Shown: positions 23,131 through 34,391 of the stretch, in pieces | Layout: each line of letters begins with the position of its first letter | Numbering within the stretch: position 1 is the first letter of the stretch | Source: Hemerocallis citrina | Lineage: Eukaryota > Streptophyta > Magnoliopsida > Asparagales > Asphodelaceae | Length of the DNA stretch: 64,000 bases | Direction: 5' to 3' | Assembly: GCA_017893485.1 (NCBI GenBank) | Contig: CM030358.1 | Coordinates: 256,802,477 to 256,866,476 of the forward strand | Made by a program: the position numbers and the translations under genes | The notes under the pieces: generated by a model | What the model saw: only the letters and a program-made list of their open reading frames with translations | Told to the model about the DNA's origin: nothing | Database searches by the model: none

Positions 23131-23678
23131 AGTGGGTGAGGGAACAGTTGAATTTGGATATACCAGATGGTAAAGTGTTCACACTAAAAGAGGTCATGCA
23201 TATTCTTTCTCGTGGATGCAGGTACAGAGCTCGAGGTGGAGTTTTGACAGTTTGGGATTGTCGTCGTAAGGTAAGGGAAAGTAAGAGCAGGATTGAGCAG
23301 GGTCAGTACAACCTCTTCCAGCTTTGTGGGAGCAGAATAACTCGGCCGAGTGTATGGAAGCTCATTGTTCCTAAAACATTATCTAGTAAGCCATCACTAG
23401 AATTACCGAATCGAGATTGCAACGTTCGAATATCATTGGAAGGTGGAGAGAGCATTGATGTAGGTGAAGTTCGTGTGGAGGGTGGCACCTCCATGATCAC
23501 ATCTACAGGGGTGTGCCCTTGAGGCAGGGCATACAGTTGGAGGAAAACAGGTGGAGGTTTGTTCAATTAGCTGAAGAAGCCATAGAAAGGTGTTGTTTAC
23601 AAAGCGGAGATGAAAGATCTAGAAGAGTTTTAAATCACACAGGTATGGATTTATGCGTATGCAATCCAAGGTGGAGAT

Positions 23679-24363
23679 TGTTGGGTTTTATGTCTTGCAT
23701 ACTTATTCAGTGTGAAGAGAAGATAGTGATACAAGTAGAGGGTTCGAAGCGAAGGATCTAAGAAGAAGAAGGAAAGCAGTCAGCAGTCAGCAACAGTAGC
23801 AGTTGCAGTCGACCGCGTGGTCGACCATCTGACTGTACAGTGTTTTCCCGCGAGGGGGGACGATCGACCGCACACGGTGCTAATGGATTTTTGCGTCGGT
23901 TCTGGCTGATTCGTGAGAAGCCCACTTCGTCTTCAGGTTAGATCGTACGACTCTAATTGCATGTTTTTTTATTTAGTATACATCAGATGGCTATTGTATC
24001 TAGATATCTAAACTAGGGTTTCTCTAGATCTATATAATCAATTGTAACGCTCCTAGAACCATATGATTCTATTGAGTACCGAATAGAAGAAGAGAGTACT
24101 TAATCTGAGAGGGTGAGAGATTTCTCCATTGTAAACAACAACCAAGTTCCAGTTAGGCTTCATAGAGGGTCGTCGTGAGAATTGTAATATTCTTGTATCT
24201 TCTAGAGTTGAAATAACATCTCGGTTCTTCCTTCCCTGGATTAAGGTGAAAACCCCAACCATGACAATTCTTGTGTGTTTTGTGTGATTGGTGTGATCTA
24301 GTTTTACTTGGTGGTTTGCATTGATTGTGTCGAAGACTCAACAAGATCCTCAATTTCCTAACA
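23679..24363 (+). repeat. 3' LTR of copia element
   Basis: It runs from TGTTGGGTTTTATG to TTTCCTAACA and is about 30 bp longer than the 5' LTR because of extra GTCGACCGC/GGTCGACCA units near 23810. Confidence 0.88.
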
Positions 24364-24682
24364 ATTTGAATAGTATGACAACAATTAGTTGTAAATAAAA
24401 GTCCATGTTTGAATAATAATAAATGGGGGTGTACAGTCCAACTTCTTAGAATTTTGAGGGTGCAAAATGATAAAATTTAACTTTTGATGAGATATTTGCT
24501 ACTTTCAGGTAACTTTAGAGATTGAAATTTATCCCAAGTGAATATCAATTTAAATCTTCCTTACATTTGAAATCAATCAGAAAACTCAGTAAAATTTTCT
24601 ACATGAACAATCAAAAGAAGCATAAAAAATCTGAAAAATCCGAAAATTTATAAACCTGAAATCTGAAAATCAAAATTTTTGG

Positions 24683-24720
<38 letters not shown>

Positions 24721-25823
24721 TTAAAAAAGTGAGGAGAGGAGATAGAGATAATAATAACGTGATGATGATTATTTATTTATTTTGGTGGGGGGTGGGGGTG
24801 GGGGTGGAGGAATTTAGTTTTTAGGGAAAAACTTTTAGAGAGAAAATATCTTTTGGGATGGTGAATGTGAGCCATTGAATTTTGTTTCAATTGAAGCAGC
24901 GCCACTCGATAGTTTTTTTTTTCAAATTGCCTTGTGATTTATTATATAGATTTTAGGGAGACTCTACCTCTATCTCCTATTTTGATGCCCTCCGTGATAC
25001 AAATACTTCATGAAAATTTCGAACTGTTGTTATTTGACATTCATTTGTTCATTTATCATGTCGCTAAAAATCAAAATAACAAATTTTCAGACATAAATTT
25101 TTTTTCACATTGTAAAACATAAATAAATGAACTATAGGTGACTTGATTTTACACCCTTAGCATATTTTAGGCATGTAGAAAAAGACGTGCGATTTGAATT
25201 TTTTCCCATAGAAGTTTTGTATCAATGGTGTCACATATGAAACCAAAAAATAAAGGGAGAGGTATAGTCTCGCATGATCATCCCCTATCTCTTTCCTTTT
25301 TGAAACTAGATTTTCCTTTTTAGAATAAGTGGGCCAATGTAATACCCTACCTAACTTAGCTAGAGAGACATCTCCAAATACATATCTCGATCATCCAAAT
25401 AAAAAAAACCACTCTGTTAATGTGATCTAAATCTTAAACAGTAACTGTACACAAATTTTTAAATAAATTCGATGAACTTTAACTGTTTACCAAGCAACTA
25501 AAAAATTAGTATTTTATACACGATCAAGAATTACTCTTTTTTAGAGTCGTGTGATGAATTGTCATAACTCGTCGTCTCGGCGATTTTTTTTTATTGTTGA
25601 GATATGAGTTTTGAGATATCTCCCCATCTAAATTTCGCTAGGATGACACACTAGCCCCCTTATTCTTTTATTATTATTATTGTTATTATTTTTATTATTG
25701 AGTTTTTGTACCTAAGTTTTCTAGCATGATTTTAATAGGTAGTGGATGTAGCATTACTCCTTTTCTAATAGTCATTTCTACATTGCTGAAACATATAAAG
25801 TCTATTTGTAATGAAAAGTTTAC
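24364..25823. other. Intergenic AT-rich stretch
   Basis: It holds a (GA)n microsatellite at 24685-24717 and a short G-rich run (GGGGTGGGGGTGGGGGTGG, about 24787). No coding segment or transposon end was recognised. TTTAC at 25819-25823 is the target duplication of the next element. Confidence 0.5.
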
Positions 25824-27166
25824 TGATGTAAAACCAACCCTAAAATAGAGAATTTTCCAAGAATTTTAATGGGTTAATTTTACCAACATGAAAGTTCTGA
25901 TCTAAGTTAGAAATTTAAAACAGTTAACGGGTTTGATGGATTTTCAAGAACTGAATTATGCTAACAATTCCAATTAATAATTCAACCTCAATCAATAATT
26001 AAATTCCTATATGTTAGCAAGTAATAAGTCCAATATCGATTTGTACTCTAATCTAGCATGTGGATCACTCAATCTCAATTATTTTGTGGTCGACAGATAA
26101 ATCAGATAATAAACTAGATGATAAGGCAGTAAAACATAAATATTAAGAATGGAAAGATTATACCGAATATGAAAAACAACTGCAACAATCGAAGCGGCTC
26201 CTGTTGGAAGAACAGGTCGTGGATCTTAATGGGGATCAAGATCAAGACGACAATCAACAGCAGAGATCAAAAGATCACGATCAAAATGGCAAATTGAAAC
26301 TCCTGGATCTGAACAGCAAAAGCAATCAAGCACAGCAGCAAATCCTCTCAAACAGTCAACAACAAATTCGTCCAATCAGCAGTAGCCAACTGCAGCAAGG
26401 CTTCAGTTCGACTGGCAGCGGCGTGTGGCGACTGGGGCGGCGCTGGTGGGGTGGGCAGCCGATGAGTGCAGCGGTGAAGGTCGACGTCAATGGCAGTCGA
26501 TGGGTGCCCAGGGTTACTTTGGGGGTCGATTATGGGTTTGGAGATGCTCGGGATGGGGTTTTTTTTTTTGTGGGTGGGAAAACGAAGAAGGAAGAAGAAG
26601 AAAAAGGGCAGTGGTGGCGTGGGTCTCTGGCGATGGGTTTCGGGCTTGTGGGGTAGGGGAGAGGGAGATGACGATGGAGAGTTGGGTTCGTTGGTCGGGA
26701 TTGGAGTAGGGTAGAGGATGTGAAACAGGATTGGGAGATGGAAGAAGAAGGTGAAGAGGCGGCGGGTATGGGGAAGGGGATTAGGGTTTGGTTAGGGGAT
26801 TAGGTTTTGGATTAGGGATTATGATTTGTATTGGGGATTTTTTTTAATTGGGGATAAAATTTTAGAACTAATCACTAGTTCTAAAACTAGATTAGGATTT
26901 ATCACAAACCCTAATTTGTATCTCGATTGTATCACACAAGAGAGAGAAAATGAAGAGCAAAACTCAACACAGGTTTTTTTGATCAATAATGGCATCCTTT
27001 TCTCATTCATCTCAGGGCCTTTAAATAGGCTCAATTACATCTTGAAACATATCTCCAAAATATTCTCAGAATCTAAAAATTACAAAAAGATTACATATGG
27101 CTATAATTGCCAGAAATAAAAATGGTAATAAAATAAAAATCCTAAACTGTAAAGATGTCCTCATCA
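25824..27166 (-). repeat. 3' LTR of the young gypsy element
   Basis: In plus-strand reading it runs from TGATGTAAAACC to GATGTCCTCATCA. An inverted TATA-like motif (CCTTTAAATAGGC) lies at about 27018. Open frames at 26204-26714 are antisense readings of the low-complexity leader and recur in the other LTR; they are not counted as genes. Confidence 0.95.
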
Positions 27167-27894
27167 TTCTCTCCGGGTGGGAGAGAGCTCGACCCAGTCG
27201 AGTCAAAACCAGTGATCATGTCATCGTGCTCCAAAAGATCTGGATCCAGTTGCGGGAGCCCCTCACGACCACTGCAAGTGTCATCCGACTTCGGCTTATT
27301 TTTCCACCTTACCAAATACTTGTGCATACCACCATCTCTAGTAGAGATTATCTGATCATCTAAAATATTATCCAATTCTTCTGTCGATGGGTAAGTAATA
27401 TCTGGTAGTGGAGGTAATGGGGGAATCTCACCATTAGGCTGCAGGGTAGGCTCATCTATAAGAAAATTTCTAGGGTTGAATTTTGAGCCTTCATAAAGTA
27501 CTAGTTCCTCAATATTGAAAATTTTACTTATGCCAAAACCTTCAGGAAGGTCAACGACATAGGTACTATTATTGATTGCATGTAGAATCTTAAATGGGCC
27601 TGCAGCACGTATGTTCAAGTTCTTAACGGGTCCAACAGGAAACCGTTCCGGATGAATCCGAACCATCACTTCGTCACCAATATCAAAAGTTATAAATTTC
27701 CTTCTAGTATCGGCTATTAACTTGTAGTTAAAATTATTCTCATTAAGTTCCTTGGAAATTTCTCTATGCATGTCATGAATATTATATGCAAATGTGGGTG
27801 CAGACTCTGTGACTTTGTGATGTTCTAATACATGAGTACTATCTATGGGTTGCCAAGTGACTTGAGAAAGAATGGGAGTCTCGGATATACTCAA
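27142..27894 (-). pseudogene. Integrase C-terminal and chromodomain ORF
   Basis: The 250-residue open frame contains FDIGDEVMVRIHPERFP, RAAGPFKILHAINNSTYVVD, FNIEELVLYEGSKFNPRN and TRDGGMHKYLVRWKNKPK, the GPY/F-type C-terminus plus a chromodomain. In the chromodomain the cage Trp seen in the older copy (EDTW) is replaced by Cys (DDTC). The DDE catalytic core is missing upstream. The last codons run into the LTR. Confidence 0.88.
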
Positions 27895-27949
27895 TGGAGG
27901 TGACTGGATAGGCTGAATACAATTGAGAGACAGGTCATCCTCTTTTTCA

Positions 27950-29001
27950 TCAAAGTCATCACTTATATTAGGTTCATAGGTAAACTCATTGTTGGGCTCA
28001 TCAGCGATGACTGCGGTACCCTCTACTATATTGATCCTACTTGGACTAGGACAGTTGCCAGCAACATGGCCATATCATTTACATTTATAGCACTTAGTGA
28101 GAGGGTCAATCTTACTGTAATCTCTTTCGGTATTCTTACCCTTATGTTCATCTCTATGTGAATTGAAATTTGAATTAGGTTTGCTGGGGTAAGATTTGTT
28201 AGGGTACTGAGGAGAGGAGTGCTCAGGTCTAGAGGGGTCAGGAGGATTCATTCTAGAAGAATGATCCATCAAATCGTTGGACTTGTAATGGGAACTAGCT
28301 TTAAGGGAATCCATATCGAGGACTAAAGCGTAGGCTGCCGCTATTGAGTCCACATTTCTATAGATTAGCTCGTTCCTAAGATCGGCTCGTAATCCAGCCC
28401 TGAACCTAGAGAGAGTTTGTTCTTCACTCTCTTTACCTAACGCATTGCACCGAATAAGGAAGTCATCGAATTTATCAACATATTCTTAGGTGGATTTACT
28501 TCCTTGATACAATTGGTTCCACGAATCTAGCAATCGGGTGTGGAACGATAACGGTACATACCTCTCAGTGAGCTTCTCTTTCATGGCCTCCCAAGTGGCT
28601 ATGGGTGCCAGGCCTCGGCCTTTGCGGGCATGTTCAAGATTGGTCCAATGCTGTTGAGCTTTACCCGTTAATTTCATAGTTGCAAATTTAACTTTAAGGG
28701 CTTCGCTCATGTCGAACCACACAAAATAGTGGTCCATGGCACGGACCCAATCAAGGTAAGCTTGGGGTTCCATGTGGCCTTCAAATTGGGAAACGTCAGC
28801 CTTAACGTTCTTTTTATATTGTTCGTCAGGGTCACGTTCTTGACGTCGATCGTCATGAACATTCCCTTGAGGGATCTGACGATGGCCATGAAGCTCAGGG
28901 ACAATTGTTTGATTTAGCTCCACTTTCTCAACCCTCTGATTGATATTGGCAAGAGTTGCTTGGATGGCAGCTAGGGTAGCGGAGATATCAGGATTGTCCA
29001 T
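27950..29001 (-). pseudogene. gag of the young gypsy element, two in-frame stops
   Basis: It starts at ATG 29001 (MDNPDISATLAAIQATLANI) and reads through the capsid-like region (AYLDWVRAMDHYFVWFDMSE) to a TAA at 28488-28486. The frame then continues (EYVDKFDDFLI...) to the zinc knuckle, where the codon after CYKCK is TGA (28077-28075), and on to an acidic tail. The TAA is shared with the copy at 9003-13557; the TGA is private to this copy. Gag would form the particle shell; here it must come from another copy. Confidence 0.88.
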
Positions 29002-29126
29002 TTCAGGTCTGGAAAATCTAGGGTTCCTAGTTGGGTAATTGGGAAGGGATAGAAAAGGCTCTTCAGGGTCTGTGATGGTGCTGCGAAGACGCATTCACCA
29101 AAAGTGGAAACTATGGGGTGTGTCCT

Positions 29127-29150
29127 ATTTTTTTTTTTTTTTTTTTTTTA
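29127..29150. repeat. Poly(T) run (poly(A) on the element sense strand)
   Basis: About 24 T lie between the primer site and gag of the young gypsy element, in its untranslated leader. Confidence 0.95.
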
Positions 29151-29277
29151 AATGATCCTGAACTAAACTAAAATAAAATAAAATAAAATAAAAGACTACA
29201 CGATACTAAATGAATGCAAAAATGATGCCTATGATGCAAGAACTAAAGTTTTAAGAACCTTCGCTCTGATACCAAAA

Positions 29278-30625
29278 TGATGTAAAACCAACCCTAAAAT
29301 AGAGAATTTTCCAAGAATTTTAATGGGTTAATTTTACCAACATGAAAGTTCTGATCTAAGTTAGAAATTTAAAACAGTTAACGGGTTTGATGGATTTTCA
29401 AGAACTGAATTATGCTAACAATTCCAATTAATAATTCAACCTCAATCAATAATTAAATTCCTACATGTTAGCAAGTAATAAGTCCAATATCGATTTGTAC
29501 TCTAATCTAGCATGTGGATCACTCAATCTCAATTATTTTGTGGTCGACAGATAAATCAGATAATAAACTAGATGATAAGGCAGTAAAACATAAATATTAA
29601 GAATGGAAAGATTATACCGAATATGAAAAACAACTGCAACAATCGAAGCGGCTCCTGTTGGAAGAACAGGTCGTGGATCTTAATGGGGATCAAGATCAAG
29701 ACGACAATCAACAGCAGAGATCAAAAGATCACGATCAAAATGGCAAATTGAAACTCCTGGATCTGAACAGCAAAAGCAATCAAGCACAGCAGCAAATCCT
29801 CTCAAACAGTCAACAACAAATTCGTCCAATCAGCAGTAGCCAACTGCAGCAAGGCTTCAGTTCGACTGGCAGCGGCGTGTGGCGACTGGGGCGGCACTGG
29901 TGGGGTGGGCAGCCGATGAGTGCAGCGGTGAAGGTCGACGTCAATGGCAGTCGATGGGTGCCCAGGGTTACTTTGGGGTGAGGGTCGATTATGGGTTTGG
30001 AGATGCTCGGGATGGGGTTTTTTTTTTTGTGGGTGGGAAAACGAAGAAGGAAGAAGAAGAAAAAGGGCAGTGGTGGCGTGGGTCTCTGGCGATGGGTTTC
30101 GGGCTTGTGGGGTAGGGGAGAGGGAGATGACGATGGAGAGTTGGGTTCGTTGGTCGGGATTGGAGTAGGGTAGAGGATGTGAAACAGGATTGGGAGATGG
30201 AAGAAGAAGGTGAAGAGGCGGCGGGTATGGGGAAGGGGATTAGGGTTTGGTTAGGGGATTAGGTTTTGGATTAGGGATTATGATTTGTATTGGGGATTTT
30301 TTTTAATTGGGGATAAAATTTTAGAACTAATCACTAGTTCTAAAACTAGATTAGGATTTATCACAAACCCTAATTTGTATCTCGATTGTATCACACAAGA
30401 GAGAGAAAATGAAGAGCAAAACTCAACACAGGTTTTTTTGATCAATAATGGCATCCTTTTCTCATTCATCTCAGGGCCTTTAAATAGGCTCAATTACATC
30501 TTGAAACATATCTCCAAAATATTCTCAGAATCTAAAAATTACAAAAAGATTACATATGGCTATAATTGCCAGAAATAAAAATGGTAATAAAATAAAAATC
30601 CTAAACTGTAAAGATGTCCTCATCA
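29278..30625 (-). repeat. 5' LTR of the young gypsy element
   Basis: It is the near-identical partner of 25824-27166. The visible differences are C/T near 29464, A/G near 29896, and GTGAG inserted near 29979. Confidence 0.95.
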
Positions 30626-30635
30626 TTTACCATAT

Positions 30636-30808
30636 GAGTAATGCTACACCCACTATCAATTTCACTACATTTCTCTTCATTACCTTAGTTGGCACGGTCC
30701 AAGAGGTAGGGAAAGAGAGAGTAGGTGGGGGAACTCTCCAATAAGAGTGTGACACCTAAGGTAGTGAAAAAAAATATAGTGGAATTGATAGTGAATGAAG
30801 CATTACTC
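30636..30808. mobile_element. Small TIR MITE
   Basis: Terminal inverted repeats of about 33 bp start GAGTAATGCTACACCCACTA on the left; the right end is the reverse complement of GAGTAATGCTTCATTCACTA. The element is 173 bp with no coding sequence. It begins five bases after the TTTAC duplication of the gypsy element. I could not settle its own target duplication. Confidence 0.75.
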
Positions 30809-31089
30809 TTACTGTAATTGAGGTTTATAATTCGAAAAGAAAAGGCTAAGAATATTTATTAAAAAATTATAATTTATTGGAAATTTCTTGTCCAATTTAA
30901 AATATTCAGTTGGAATTGTAAAAGGCTAAATTTAAGAAACCTCGCAGATTTTTTTAGCCAAAAAAATTAATTCATGCCTCACACTGTGACTGACATCTAA
31001 TTTTTGACAAACCCTATTGATTACTCACAACTTTCCATGAGTGTTTTAGATGCACGTATCCCAAAATTATGTGAGATTGATTGGTAGCT

Positions 31090-31705
31090 AAGGGTGGCAA
31101 TTGGTCCGAACTCGACTTGGGCCTGTCTAGGTCCGACCCGATAATTAGTAGGCTTGTGCTAATAATTCTCATGTAGGACCGGGCTTGAGCTCAATTTTTA
31201 GGCCAGAGAAAAATTCGGGCCGGGCTCGAGCCCAAGTGCTTAGACCAGATGGGTCCCGAATCAAATTTTTATATGTGTATGCATATGTTTTTGTATACAT
31301 CATGTATATTTATACATTATTTTTTAAAAAAGATAATACTCATGTAGGTAAGTTGAAATGAGTGTTAAAGTTATAGATAGAGAAATTATGCCTTATATAT
31401 AAAATTAAATGAAAATTGACAAATTAGATGTGAATTACTCAAAAGTTTATAGTATTCATATCATTCTTATTTTTTTTATCGCATATTATTCTAGATATAG
31501 TTTTATTTTATGGGAAAGTTATATATTAGAACTTGCATAAGTAGTTCGGGCCTAGGCCTGAACCTATTTTGGGCCTAATTCGGGTCCGAGCTTGGACCTA
31601 ATTTTTTAAGCCCGAAGAAAAGTTGGGTTGGGTTCGAACCTATGTTTTCAACTTCGGGCTCGAGCCCAGGCCTATATGGGTCCAGCCCAAACCAGACCCA
31701 TTGCC
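31090..31705. mobile_element. hAT-like non-autonomous element
   Basis: The left end AGGGTGGCAATTGGTCC and the right end (reverse complement AGGCAATGGGTCTGG) are imperfect inverted repeats. The next few dozen bases on each side are GGGC/CCGA-rich (CGGGCTTGAGC, GGGCTCGAGCCC). This fits the common plant hAT-type elements with (C)AGGGGTGGCAA ends. The interior is AT-rich with no transposase. Confidence 0.55.
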
Positions 31706-32006
31706 TATAAATATTACTTGGATGCAAACATATCAAATATATAGTGGCATAATGATATCCATATGTGCTTTCTTCTTGCGGATTGTAACCCCTGTTTCCG
31801 TATATATGTATTTTTTCATGTATTTTCTGTATTTAAAATTTTTGTAAATTATTTTTCTGCCTTCAAATTCTTTTTGATAAAATGTATTGTAGGATCTCCT
31901 AATAAAGCCTATTCTAATCGATAATTTTATTGTGACTATTTCCCAATGAATTTACATTGTAATTCAAATCCTATTATTGTTGTTACTATTGTTATTGTTA
32001 TTATTA

Positions 32007-32247
32007 CTAGTAACCTGCACGCGCGATGTACGTTTTAATTAAAATTTTATTTATTATTTTTTATAGAGTAAATAATTATACGTAATCTGTCATCGAACCT
32101 GAGACGTCCATTTACTCATACATCTCTTTACAAATTATTTCTAGTTGCACAAACTTTTATTTTGTATGAGTGATACTTTTCTAAATGCTTATGTCTACAA
32201 ATGCATATATATATATATATACTAATATTATAATGATGGAGTTTGTG

Positions 32248-32319
<72 letters not shown>

Positions 32320-32348
32320 CACAAACTCCATCATTATAATATTAGAGA
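32007..32348 (-). mobile_element. Miniature Helitron filled by a TA repeat
   Basis: On the minus strand the 5' end is A|TCTCTAATATTATAATGATGG (from 32348). The 3' end has the GC-rich ACGTACATCGCGCGTGC followed by AGGTTA and CTAG|T (32010-32007), which are Helitron-type termini. A 29-bp inverted copy of the 5' end (32221-32248 against 32319-32347) surrounds the TA array, so the element can fold into a long hairpin. Confidence 0.6.
32249..32318. repeat. (TA)35 microsatellite inside a palindrome
   Basis: Uninterrupted TA lies between two inverted 29-bp arms. Confidence 0.97.
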
Positions 32349-32694
32349 TGTATATATATATATATCAACACACATACGGCCTAGCTATTACTCCTACACT
32401 CTATATACCTCTGCACCTCATTGTCATTTTTCTTTCTTCTTCCCCTTCATTTTTCCGCCCGAGCTCCAAACCTAACACCTCGCCGTCAACCAAAGCACCA
32501 CCACTGCCTCCGACATGCTTAACCACACCACGTCACCGATCGCCAGCTTCTCCACCACTCGAGCCACCTCCCGAACCACCTCACACCACCACCTTCGAGC
32601 AACCCTCACAGCCAAGCTCCTCCCCTCACACAAGCTTGCTCACTGGCTTCATCCCGAAGCTCTCCCGAACTCCAACAACTTCAACTTCTTCTCT

Positions 32695-32698
<4 letters not shown>

Positions 32699-32763
<65 letters not shown>
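32699..32763. repeat. (CT)n-(TA)n compound microsatellite
   Basis: About 24 CT units are followed by about 8 AT units. Confidence 0.95.
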
Positions 32764-32880
32764 AAGTGTTTGAATACTTTATATAATAATTTTCTATATA
32801 TAATTAAATAGATCATATAATAATTTTTCAAACTTCTACTTCTTCTTTTCTACTCTCTCCCTCTCTCTCTCTATATATAT

Positions 32881-32923
32881 ATATGGAAACTTTTGGTTGT
32901 GCACTGGGGTAGTGCACACAGCC

Positions 32924-32985
<62 letters not shown>

Positions 32986-33026
32986 AAACTTTTGGTTGTG
33001 CACTGGGGTAGTGCACACAGCCGTGT
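32881..33026. repeat. 47-bp direct repeat separated by (TA)n
   Basis: The segment ATATGGAAACTTTTGG to CAGCCGTGT occurs at 32881-32927 and 32980-33026, with a (TA)n array between. Each copy has an 8-bp stem hairpin TGTGCACT-GGGGT-AGTGCACA. Confidence 0.9.
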
Positions 33027-33179
33027 GCACTCGTCGTAGGCCGTCCGATCTGGGATTTTGATCATGATCGCCATCCAACGGTTCGATCGACCTCCCTCTC
33101 ATCTTACTAAGTTAGGAGGAGGGGGTAAATGCATCATTTCGTACCCCCTCCCCCCCCCCCCCCCCATCCCAACTCCCCC

Positions 33180-33570
33180 TCTCCTCCCCTCTCACGCTCC
33201 ATTCCCTCACGCCTCTACCTCAAATCTGAAAACCCCTAGCCCCCAAAAAATTCGAACCACTACCCATCTCATCGACCGCTCTCATCCTCATCATCCCTAA
33301 ATCTCCTCTCCTCTCACTCTCGATTTCCCTCACGCCTTCTTCGACTTGAGATTTGAAAACCCTAGCTCCCAAAAATTCGAACCCACAGCGCACCCCAAAT
33401 CTGCTCGCGCTCTCATCCTCCTGACGTTCTCATCATCCTCATCCCCAAATCGTCGCTCCTCTCACGCTCGATTTCCTTACGCCAAAAAATTCCCTCTTCC
33501 TCGACGCCATCTGAAATCCCTAGCTCGCGCACTCATCCAAATCCATCGAACTGAAGGACAGAGATCTCAG
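33180..33570 (+). promoter_or_regulatory. Putative 5' leader of the GRF zinc-finger gene, three imperfect tandem units
   Basis: Three units of roughly 125-145 bp begin CCTCTCAC(G)CTC-ATTTCC--ACGCC (near 33188, 33312 and 33457) and each ends ...AAA(C)CCTAGC. The last unit ends in the splice-donor-like ATCTCAG|GTATAA (33570). C-rich, T-rich and CCCTAG motifs are typical of plant 5' UTRs. A poly(C) run lies just upstream (33147-33165). Confidence 0.45.
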
Positions 33571-34391
33571 GTATAAAAAAAATTCATTTTTTTCAGTTCA
33601 AGTCGAAACCCTAAGTTATATGAAGATCATTTTAAATTTTTTTATATGAGGATCAGTCGAAATTTCAGTTCAAGGGAAAATATTAATGACTGTTTCTAAG
33701 TTGAAATATACATATCGGAAAGAGATCTGATGTATAAAAAATAAATTTCCTTTAGTTGATCTTGTTAAAAAAAATTCCTTTAGTTGATCTTGTTGAAAAG
33801 AATTTCACATTGCCGCAAATTAAAACATGATTTCCCTGTTCTACACACAATAAATAACAAGTTAATTACTATCTATTAGTTGATCTTGTTTGGCTAATAT
33901 GTAGAATTCAACATGTGTATTGCACTAAACTTAATTACTATCTATTGGTCATATTAACTTAAAGAAAACTAATGAAGTTGGGTTGTGTTGTTTAGAACTT
34001 TGCAAACCATACAAACAGCTGCTTCTGTTTTTTGTTTGTTATGTGGCCTAATGATGGAATTTTGTTAATTTATATCTGCGAGTGTCTATGTGATAAGAAA
34101 ATATGGGGAGATATATACGTATCTTGCTTTGTTTTTATAATCTTCAGCACTTTGTTTTGACAGTAAGGTAAATCATCTTTGCAGTTGTTTTGACAAATGG
34201 TATTCTTCAGTACTCTCAAATATAGGTTAACTATATATATTTACGAGAAAAAGAAAGTGTACCTTTAACCTACATAAGTTATATTCAAAAAGGTTAGTAA
34301 TTTGATCTTTCATCTTTAAACTTGCATCATCTCTAATCTCTAATATTATACTAGTAAAGTTGCTGATTTATAATATTTGTTAGAATGAGAA
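33571..34391 (+). other. Putative leader intron of the GRF gene
   Basis: AT-rich sequence follows the GTATAA donor. It includes a short tandem pair (TTCCTTTAGTTGATCTTGTT, near 33747 and 33776). A Helitron-like 5' end (A|TCTCTAATATTATACTAG) is at 34337. No coding sequence is seen. Confidence 0.35.

Larger units (their letters stand above)
21471..24363 (+). mobile_element. Internally deleted Ty1/copia retrotransposon
   Basis: LTRs at 21471-22126 and 23679-24363 both begin TG(C/T)TGG and end CCTAACA. A primer site GTGGTATCAGAGTAATCAGG (Met-tRNA type) follows the 5' LTR at 22129, and a purine tract AAGGTGGAGAT precedes the 3' LTR. Flanking pentamers GTTTG and ATTTG match at 4 of 5. The 1.55-kb interior holds gag and the start of the protease, then runs straight to the 3' untranslated part. 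Integrase, reverse transcriptase and RNase H are missing. The two LTRs are clearly diverged, including short insertions of a GTCGACC-containing tandem unit in the 3' LTR. Confidence 0.9.
25824..30625 (-). mobile_element. Very young, internally deleted Ty3/gypsy chromovirus
   Basis: LTRs at 25824-27166 and 29278-30625 (1343 and 1348 bp) differ, as far as I can see, by only two substitutions and one 5-bp indel. The perfect target duplication TTTAC flanks the element (25819-25823 and 30626-30630). On the minus strand it has a perfect Met-tRNA-type primer site TTTTGGTATCAGAGCG (29277-29262) and a purine-rich tract before the 3' LTR (about 27185-27167). The 2.1-kb interior carries gag (29001 to about 27950) joined to the integrase C-terminus with chromodomain (27894-27142); protease, RT, RNase H and the integrase core are absent. 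Gag has two internal stops, so mobilisation must have used proteins from another copy. Confidence 0.95.

Noticed and set aside
26204..26714. Glutamine- and aspartate-rich open frame (MEEQVVDLNGDQDQ...), repeated at 29658-29981, as a possible gene
   Set aside because: It lies antisense inside both LTRs of the young gypsy element, in the low-complexity leader, and is identical in both because the LTRs are; the homologous region of other family LTRs does not keep it.
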